64,000 nt of DNA from Bradyrhizobium sp. cir1 (lineage in GTDB: Bacteria > Pseudomonadota > Alphaproteobacteria > Rhizobiales > Xanthobacteraceae): contig NZ_JACIHE010000013.1 in the NCBI RefSeq assembly GCF_014198245.1, positions 1 to 64,000 on the forward strand. The letters run 5' to 3'. The translations under genes were made by a program, and so were the position numbers. Position 1 is the stretch's first letter. Every line of letters begins with the position of its first letter. Shown piece after piece: positions 58,860 to 64,000 of the stretch. The notes beneath the pieces are model-generated. The model did not search any database and was not told the DNA's origin. It saw nothing but the letters and a program-made list of their open reading frames with translations.

Positions 58860-59020
58860 TTGCGGCGTGCGCGGTTTTGGCTCTTGACGATTTCGTGACA
58901 GGCGACGAAAGCTTGCAGCAACAGTTTTAGCGGGCAGGCGCCCCGGACGAGCCAAACTGGTCTGCACATATCAACGACAGACCTTCCAAGAGAGGGCTGC
59001 GGCATCGCCGCAGCCCTTTT
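58860..59020 (+). ncRNA. candidate small RNA ending in a strong terminator
   Basis: In the 546-bp gap between the response regulator and thrC there is a stem GGTCTG (58959-58964) / CAGACC (58978-58983), followed by a strong terminator at 58994-59020. No convincing protein frame fills the region. The 5' end is not defined; 58860 is only a guess near a TTGACG at 58885. It could also be a long 3' UTR. Confidence 0.35.
58994..59020 (+). terminator. rho-independent terminator before thrC
   Basis: GGGCTGCGG (58994-59002) pairs with CCGCAGCCC (59008-59016) around CATCG, followed by TTTT and a T-rich stretch. It is 374 bp after the nearest plus-strand stop codon, so it must end some transcript not otherwise annotated or a long 3' UTR. 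Confidence 0.85.
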
Positions 59021-59166
59021 CGTTGGAAAGGCCCGAGCGGGAAGCGGTTTCCCGATGCCGCAAAACACTTTATGGTGGCCCGAAGCCTCTGGCTGTTGAC
59101 AAGTAATTTCGTAAAATCAAAGGCTTACGGATCTGGCTGCGGCCCGGCCGGCCTTTGGAGGGCAGT

Positions 59167-60585
59167 TTGACTCGTTATATCTCGACCCGGGGCGAGGCCC
59201 CTGAACTCGGCTTCTGCGACGTGATGCTGACCGGGCTTGCCCGTGACGGCGGCCTGTATGTACCGGCGACGTGGCCCCAGCTCCCGGCCGAGACCATCGC
59301 CGGCTTCTTCGGCCGCCCCTATTGGGAGGTCGCGGTCGACGTGATCCGGCCCTTCGCCGCCGGCGAGATCTCCGATGCCGAGCTCGGCCGCATGGCGAAC
59401 GAGGCCTATGCCACCTTCCGCCATCCCGCCGTGGTGCCGCTGCGCCAGATGTCGCCGCACCAGTTCGTGCTGGAGTTGTTCCACGGTCCGACGCTGGCCT
59501 TCAAGGACGTGGCGATGCAGCTCATCTCGCGGCTGATGGACCACGTGCTCGAAAAGCGCGGCCAGCGCACCACCATCGTGGTCGCGACCTCCGGCGATAC
59601 CGGCGGCGCCGCGGTCGAAGCCTTCGCAGGGCTCGAGAACGTCGACCTCATCGTGCTGTTTCCGCATGGCCGCATCTCCGAGGTGCAGCAGCGGATGATG
59701 ACGACGACGGGCGCGGCCAACGTCCATGCGCTCGCCATCGAAGGCACTTTCGACGACTGCCAGGCGCTCGTGAAGGGCATGTTCAACAACCATCGCTTCC
59801 GCGATGCGACCTCGCTCTCCGGCGTCAACTCCATCAACTGGGCGCGCATCGTCGCCCAGGTGGTCTACTACTTCACCTCCGCCGTTGCCGTCGGTGCGCC
59901 GGCGCGCGCGGTGGATTTCGTGGTGCCGACCGGCAATTTCGGCGACATCTTCGCAGGCTACGTCGCCAAGCGCATGGGCCTCCCCATCCGCACGCTGCGT
60001 ATCGCCGCCAACGTCAACGACATCCTGGCGCGCACGCTCAAGACAGGCATCTACGAGGTGCGCGAGGTGCATGCCACGGCGTCGCCGTCGATGGACATCC
60101 AGATTTCCTCGAATTTCGAGCGGCTGCTGTTCGAGGCCGGCCGGCGCGATGCCGCCGGCGTGCGCCGTCTGATGGATTCTTTGAAGCAGTCCGGGCGCTT
60201 CGTGCTGCCCGACGCGACGCTGGCCGCGATCCGCGAGGAGTTCGATGCCGGGCGCGCCGACGAGACCGAGACTGCGGCTGCGATCCGCGCCGCCTGGCGC
60301 GAGGCGGGCGAGCTGGTCGACCCCCACACCGCGGTGGCGCTCGCTGTCGCCGACCGCGACACCACCGACACCACGGTGCCCAGCATCGTGCTCTCCACCG
60401 CCCATCCGGCCAAATTCCCCGATGCGGTCGAAGCGGCCTGCGGCCAGCGGCCGCAACTGCCGGCCTGGCTCGACGGTCTCATGACCAAATCCGAACACAT
60501 GAAGGTGATGAAGAACGATCAGGCCGAGGTCGAGCGGTTCGTGCTGTCGGTCAGCCGCGCCGCAAAGCAGGGAGTTGCCGGATGA
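59167..60585 (+). CDS. thrC: threonine synthase
   Basis: 472 residues, starting at TTG 59167 behind GGAGGGC (59157-59163), with no ATG upstream in frame. PLP sits on the Lys of 'PTLAFKDVAMQLI', and 'ATSGDTGGAAVEAFAG' is the phosphate-binding loop; 'VPTGNFGDIFAGY' is the family signature. It converts phosphohomoserine to threonine. It begins a tight run with an M16 peptidase (4-bp overlap) and a GNAT acetyltransferase. Length fits the ~470-residue bacterial subtype. Confidence 0.96.
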   Translation: MTRYISTRGEAPELGFCDVMLTGLARDGGLYVPATWPQLPAETIAGFFGRPYWEVAVDVIRPFAAGEISDAELGRMANEAYATFRHPAVVPLRQMSPHQFVLELFHGPTLAFKDVAMQLISRLMDHVLEKRGQRTTIVVATSGDTGGAAVEAFAGLENVDLIVLFPHGRISEVQQRMMTTTGAANVHALAIEGTFDDCQALVKGMFNNHRFRDATSLSGVNSINWARIVAQVVYYFTSAVAVGAPARAVDFVVPTGNFGDIFAGYVAKRMGLPIRTLRIAANVNDILARTLKTGIYEVREVHATASPSMDIQISSNFERLLFEAGRRDAAGVRRLMDSLKQSGRFVLPDATLAAIREEFDAGRADETETAAAIRAAWREAGELVDPHTAVALAVADRDTTDTTVPSIVLSTAHPAKFPDAVEAACGQRPQLPAWLDGLMTKSEHMKVMKNDQAEVERFVLSVSRAAKQGVAG

Positions 60586-61871
60586 GCGTCGAGATTTCCA
60601 AGCTTGCGTCCGGCCTCACCGTCGTCACCGACAAGATGCCTCATCTCGAAACCGCCGCGCTCGGCGTCTGGGCCGGCGTCGGCGGACGCGACGAGAAGCC
60701 CAACGAGCACGGCATCTCGCACCTCTTGGAACACATGGCGTTCAAGGGCACGACGAAGCGCTCCTCGCGCGAGATCGTCGAGGAGATCGAGGCGGTCGGC
60801 GGCGACCTCAATGCCGGCACCTCGACCGAGACCACGTCCTATTATGCGCGGGTGCTGAAGGCCGACGTGCCGCTCGCGCTCGATGTGCTCGCCGACATCC
60901 TCGCCAATCCCGCCTTCGAGCCGGACGAGCTGGAGCGCGAGAAGAACGTCATCGTGCAGGAGATCGGCGCGGCGCAGGACACGCCCGACGACGTCGTGTT
61001 CGAGCATCTCAACGAGCTCTGCTATCCCGACCAGCCGATGGGCCGGTCGCTGCTCGGCACCGCCAAGACGCTGCGCAGCTTCAACCGCGACATGCTGCGC
61101 GGCTATCTCTCGACGCATTATCGCGGCCCCGACATGGTGGTGGCGGCCGCCGGCGCGGTCGATCACAGCCAGGTGGTCGCCGAGGTCGAGAAGCGCTTTG
61201 CGAGCTTCGAGGCGACGCCGGGCCCGAAGCCGCAAGCCGCCCAGTTCGGCAAGGGCGGCGCCAAGGTGGTGCATCGCGAGCTCGAGCAGGCGCATCTGAC
61301 GCTGGCGCTGGAAGGCGTGCCGCAGAACGACTTGTCGCTTTTTTCGCTTCAGGTTTTCACCAACGTCCTCGGCGGCGGAATGTCGTCGCGGCTGTTCCAG
61401 GAGGTGCGCGAGAAGCGCGGCCTCTGCTACTCGATCTACTCGTTCCACGCGCCCTATACCGATACCGGCTTCTTCGGCCTCTACACCGGTACCGATCCGG
61501 CCGACGCGCCGGAGATGATGGAGGTCGTGGTCGACATCATGAACGATTCGGTGGAGACGCTGACCGAGGCCGAGATCGCGCGCGCCAAGGCGCAGATGAA
61601 GGCAGGGCTCCTGATGGCGCTGGAGAGCTGCTCGTCCCGCGCCGAGCAGCTCGCCCGGCATGTGCTCGCCTATGGCCGGCCGCAGACGGTGCAGGAACTG
61701 GTGGCCCGGATCGACGCCGTCAGCGTCGAATCGACCCGGGACGCGGCGCGTGCGCTGCTTTCGCGTAGCCGGCCTGCGGTTGTCGCATTAGGCAGCGGCA
61801 GGGGTCTGGACACGGCGGTGTCTTTTGCGGAAGGATTGACTCGGGCACGTGCCAAGGCGCGGCTGCATTAG
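60582..61871 (+). CDS. M16 family zinc peptidase (processing-peptidase type)
   Basis: 429 residues from ATG 60582, overlapping thrC by 4 bp; the in-frame extension to 59271 runs antiframe through thrC and is a shadow. The inverted zinc motif HxxEH is 'HGISHLLEHMAF' (His47, Glu50, His51), with 'NVIVQEIGAAQDTPDDVVFE' giving the third ligand Glu. It resembles mitochondrial processing peptidase beta and rickettsial relatives. Cytosolic or membrane-near role unknown. This thrC-M16-GNAT order is conserved in Rhizobiales. Confidence 0.94.
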   Translation: MSVEISKLASGLTVVTDKMPHLETAALGVWAGVGGRDEKPNEHGISHLLEHMAFKGTTKRSSREIVEEIEAVGGDLNAGTSTETTSYYARVLKADVPLALDVLADILANPAFEPDELEREKNVIVQEIGAAQDTPDDVVFEHLNELCYPDQPMGRSLLGTAKTLRSFNRDMLRGYLSTHYRGPDMVVAAAGAVDHSQVVAEVEKRFASFEATPGPKPQAAQFGKGGAKVVHRELEQAHLTLALEGVPQNDLSLFSLQVFTNVLGGGMSSRLFQEVREKRGLCYSIYSFHAPYTDTGFFGLYTGTDPADAPEMMEVVVDIMNDSVETLTEAEIARAKAQMKAGLLMALESCSSRAEQLARHVLAYGRPQTVQELVARIDAVSVESTRDAARALLSRSRPAVVALGSGRGLDTAVSFAEGLTRARAKARLH

Positions 61872-61910
61872 GAGCCCCCTTACGGCGCCATTGCCCCGGG
61901 AAGCATCACC

Positions 61911-62498
61911 ATGGCCCTCTTTCGCCTGCCGTCCAGTGGACCCGCCGCCCTCGCCCCGCGCGGCAACGGTCTGTTGCTGCGCGCGCCGCAGATGTCGGAT
62001 TTCCTGCAATGGGCTCACCTGCGCGAGACCAGCCGCGACTATCTCACGCCCTGGGAGCCGATCTGGCCGTCGGACGATCTGACCCGCTCCGGCTTCCGCC
62101 GCCGCCTGCGCCGCTATTCCGAGGACATCGCCGCGGACCGCTCCTACCCCTTCCTGATCTTCCGTGAGCTCGACAGCGCCATGGTCGGCGGCATCACGCT
62201 CGCCAATGTCCGGCGCGGCATCGTGCAGGCCGGCACAATCGGCTATTGGATCGGCCAGCCCCATGCCCATCGCGGCTACATGACGGCGGCGCTCCGGGTG
62301 CTGCTGCCGACGCTGTTCGGCGAGCTCAATCTGCACCGGGTCGAGGCCGCCTGCATCCCCACCAATGCGCCGTCGATCCGGGTGCTGGAGAAGTGCGGCT
62401 TCTCCCGGGAGGGCCTCGCCCGCCGCTATCTCTGCATCAACGGGGTCTGGCAGGACCACCTGCTGTTCGGCCTGCTGCACGAGGATTTCCGCGGCTGA
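61911..62498 (+). CDS. GNAT acetyltransferase (RimJ type)
   Basis: 195 residues. The GNAT fold is clear: 'LLRAPQMSDFLQWAHLRETS' at the start, 'GYWIGQPHAHRGYMTAALRV' with the acetyl-CoA pyrophosphate loop, and 'NAPSIRVLEKCGFSREGLAR' near the end. RimJ/RimL members acetylate N-termini of ribosomal proteins or small amines. It follows the M16 peptidase by 39 bp and is probably in the same operon. Substrate unknown. Confidence 0.92.
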   Translation: MALFRLPSSGPAALAPRGNGLLLRAPQMSDFLQWAHLRETSRDYLTPWEPIWPSDDLTRSGFRRRLRRYSEDIAADRSYPFLIFRELDSAMVGGITLANVRRGIVQAGTIGYWIGQPHAHRGYMTAALRVLLPTLFGELNLHRVEAACIPTNAPSIRVLEKCGFSREGLARRYLCINGVWQDHLLFGLLHEDFRG

Positions 62499-62615
62499 GC
62501 CGCCCGATTGGTGCGGGCCAAATCCCCTTTTTGCTGCCTTGGGTTCGCCGATTTTGGCGATATAACCCGCATGGCCGGCGATCGGCCGGAACATTGTCAT
62601 GGAGTGTGGGCGTTG

Positions 62616-63269
62616 ATGGTGAAGGAGCTTCGGTCGTCGCGGACGACGTTGCGGCGGGGGACGGCGGTCGCGTTGGCGTTATCGGTCGCGCTCGCCTCCG
62701 TTTCGCCGGTAGCGGCCCAGTCGTTGAGCGATCGCTTCAAGAGCCTGTTCGGCGGCAAGTCCGACGAGCCGGCAGAGCCCAAGCCGGCGCCCGCGCCCGG
62801 CCAGCCGGCGGCTGACGACGACGTCGATTGCCCGCAGGTCACGGTGCGTGCCGGAGCCTCCACCTACGCGGTCGGCGCCAGCGGCAAGCCGGCCGCCGGC
62901 AACGACGTCCGCTTCCAGGCCTCGATCACCAAGATGGCGCGCGAATGCTTCCGGAACGGTGGCGATATCACGGCCCGGATCGGCATCCAGGGCCGCGTCG
63001 TCGCCGGTCCCGCCGGAGCGCCAGCCACGGTCGAGGTTCCCCTGCGCATCGCCGTGGTGCAGGGCGGCGTCGGCGAGAAGGTGATCGCCTCGAAGGCCTA
63101 CCGGACCACGGTCGCGATGCCGGAGGGCGGCAGCGTGCCCTTCACCTTCATCGCCGAGGATCTGGCCTATCCGGTGCCGTCAGCTGCGACCGCCGATTCC
63201 TACATCTTCTACGTCGGCTTCGACCCGCAGGCGCTCTCGCCGGAGCCGAAGGCGCGGAAGAAGAAGTAG
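62616..63269 (+). CDS. secreted hypothetical protein with Lys-rich tail
   Basis: 217 residues from ATG 62616. Residues about 1-35 form a signal peptide ('AVALALSVALASVSPVAAQ'). A Pro/Ala-rich linker with 'AEPKPAPAPGQPAADD' leads to a beta-rich domain ('CPQVTVRAGASTYAVG', 'FRNGGDITARIGIQGRV', 'VPFTFIAEDLAYPVP') and a basic end 'KARKKK'. Two cysteines may pair. I recognise no named family; its position after thrC-M16-GNAT is similar in related genomes as far as I recall. Confidence 0.75.
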   Translation: MVKELRSSRTTLRRGTAVALALSVALASVSPVAAQSLSDRFKSLFGGKSDEPAEPKPAPAPGQPAADDDVDCPQVTVRAGASTYAVGASGKPAAGNDVRFQASITKMARECFRNGGDITARIGIQGRVVAGPAGAPATVEVPLRIAVVQGGVGEKVIASKAYRTTVAMPEGGSVPFTFIAEDLAYPVPSAATADSYIFYVGFDPQALSPEPKARKKK

Positions 63270-63303
63270 GCGGCGAATTTCAGCTCTGTAAGGCGCGTGC
63301 GCC

Positions 63304-64000
63304 TTACGCGAAATACCGCGTCAATATCCCGCGATACACCTTCGTCAGCTTCTCCAGATCCGCAACCGGCACGCGCTCGTCGACCTGGTGCATGGTCTGG
63401 CCGACCAGGCCGAATTCGATCACCGGGCAGTAGCTCGAGATGAAGCGCGCGTCCGACGTGCCGCCCGAAGTCGACAGCTCCGGCCTGCGTCCCGTCACCT
63501 CCTCAATCGCGGACACCGCGAGATCGGTGAAGGGGCCGGGCTTGGTCACGAACACGTTGGAGTTCGACGGCTCCCAGACGATGCGGGCCTTGATGCGGTT
63601 GCCGCAGGCTTTGGCGAGGCGCGTCTCGACCAGCTCGCGCAGGCTCGCCTGGGTGTGGTTGTCGTTGTAGCGGATGTTGAATTTTGCGCGGGCCTCGCCG
63701 GGGATGACGTTGTAGGCCTTGTTGCCGACGTCCACTGACGTGAATTCGAGATTGGAGGCCTGGAACTGGGCGCTGCCATGATCGAGCGGCTCGTCGGAGA
63801 TCGCCACGATCAGCCGCGAGATATCCGGCACCGGATTGGCCGCGCGGTGCGGATAGGCGACATGGCCCTGCACGCCGTCGACGTAAAGCGTGCCGGATTG
63901 CGAGCCGCGGCGGCCCACCTTGATGGTGTCGCCGAGCGTCTCGACATTGGAGGGCTCGCCCAGCACACAATGATCGAATTTTTCGCCGCGCTCGGCGGCC
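63304..64000 (-). CDS. dapE: succinyl-diaminopimelate desuccinylase, C-terminal part
   Basis: About 232 residues are in the window; the N-terminal part lies beyond 64000, and the frame stays open to the edge. 'YVDGVQGHVAYPHRAANPV' holds the M20 dimerisation-domain histidine, 'FNIRYNDNHTQASL' is a typical strand, and 'LSTSGGTSDARFI' and 'GLVGQTMHQVDERV' are C-terminal DapE signatures with the last metal His. It releases succinate in lysine/meso-DAP synthesis. Convergent with the secreted hypothetical gene. Confidence 0.93.
   Translation of the reverse strand, partial: AAERGEKFDHCVLGEPSNVETLGDTIKVGRRGSQSGTLYVDGVQGHVAYPHRAANPVPDISRLIVAISDEPLDHGSAQFQASNLEFTSVDVGNKAYNVIPGEARAKFNIRYNDNHTQASLRELVETRLAKACGNRIKARIVWEPSNSNVFVTKPGPFTDLAVSAIEEVTGRRPELSTSGGTSDARFISSYCPVIEFGLVGQTMHQVDERVPVADLEKLTKVYRGILTRYFA

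Noticed and set aside
58595..58930. 111-residue plus-strand frame after the response regulator
   Set aside because: No ribosome-binding site, no family pattern, starts inside the regulator gene, and the region is dominated by hairpins.
59271..60581. N-terminal extension of the M16 peptidase frame
   Set aside because: It runs through thrC in another frame and is Arg-rich; the peptidase fold starts at the ATG overlapping the thrC stop.

Overview
The window comes from a high-GC alphaproteobacterium, most likely Bradyrhizobium or a close relative. This rests on gene content and order (ctaC-ctaD-ctaB-small gene-ctaG-ctaE-DUF983-SURF1 near thrC and an M16 peptidase), on a class I lysyl-tRNA synthetase, on a plant-type glutamate-cysteine ligase, and on several families of intergenic palindromic repeats that I recall as typical of Bradyrhizobium. 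No database search was run. The window is ordinary chromosome: I see no prophage, insertion sequence, CRISPR array, rRNA or tRNA.

Layout. 1-5.5 kb: an NTF2-like protein, RidA, a secreted PHB-depolymerase-like esterase behind an FAD dehydrogenase, a secreted ClpP-fold-like protein, and a Sco1 copper chaperone. 5.5-15.7 kb: an amino-acid-type binding protein, class I LysRS, cupin plus ketopantoate-reductase-like gene, an AraC remnant, a periplasmic alpha carbonic anhydrase, an S24-type regulator that has lost both catalytic residues, DUF952-pyrD, and a DUF6460/MBL/MATE run. 16-24.5 kb: a four-component ligase-associated DNA repair set (ATP ligase, MBL exonuclease, Lhr-type helicase, PdeM phosphoesterase), split by a methyltransferase and a Tat-exported binding protein. 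24.8-34.7 kb: LysR/EamA pair, TIGR02186-TSUP pair, an LssY_C protein, a large PodJ-like Sel1 protein and a PadR regulator.

34.8-44.4 kb: an NTF2-like gene and a beta-oxidation operon (acyl-CoA dehydrogenase, thiolase, FadJ/FadB-type fusion) ending in a clear terminator, two small membrane proteins, then a glutathione module (GST, MarR regulator, gshA) with a long palindromic operator between GST and MarR. 44.4-49 kb: PAN-domain protein, nucleotidyltransferase, lepB-tldD, IalB-like protein. 49.3-56 kb: the aa3 cytochrome c oxidase operon with its heme and copper assembly factors. 56-64 kb: NTF2-like gene, a divergent NarL-type two-component pair, a structured intergenic region ending in a terminator (sRNA candidate), thrC-M16 peptidase-GNAT, a secreted hypothetical protein, and dapE running off the right edge.

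The most interesting items are the degenerate S24 repressor with a candidate operator, the split ligase-associated repair cluster, the long MarR/GST operator, the PodJ-like gene with a CtrA-like box, the structured gap before thrC, the Ser-His spacing of the small secreted ClpP-like protein, and an 18-bp tandem repeat next to ridA.
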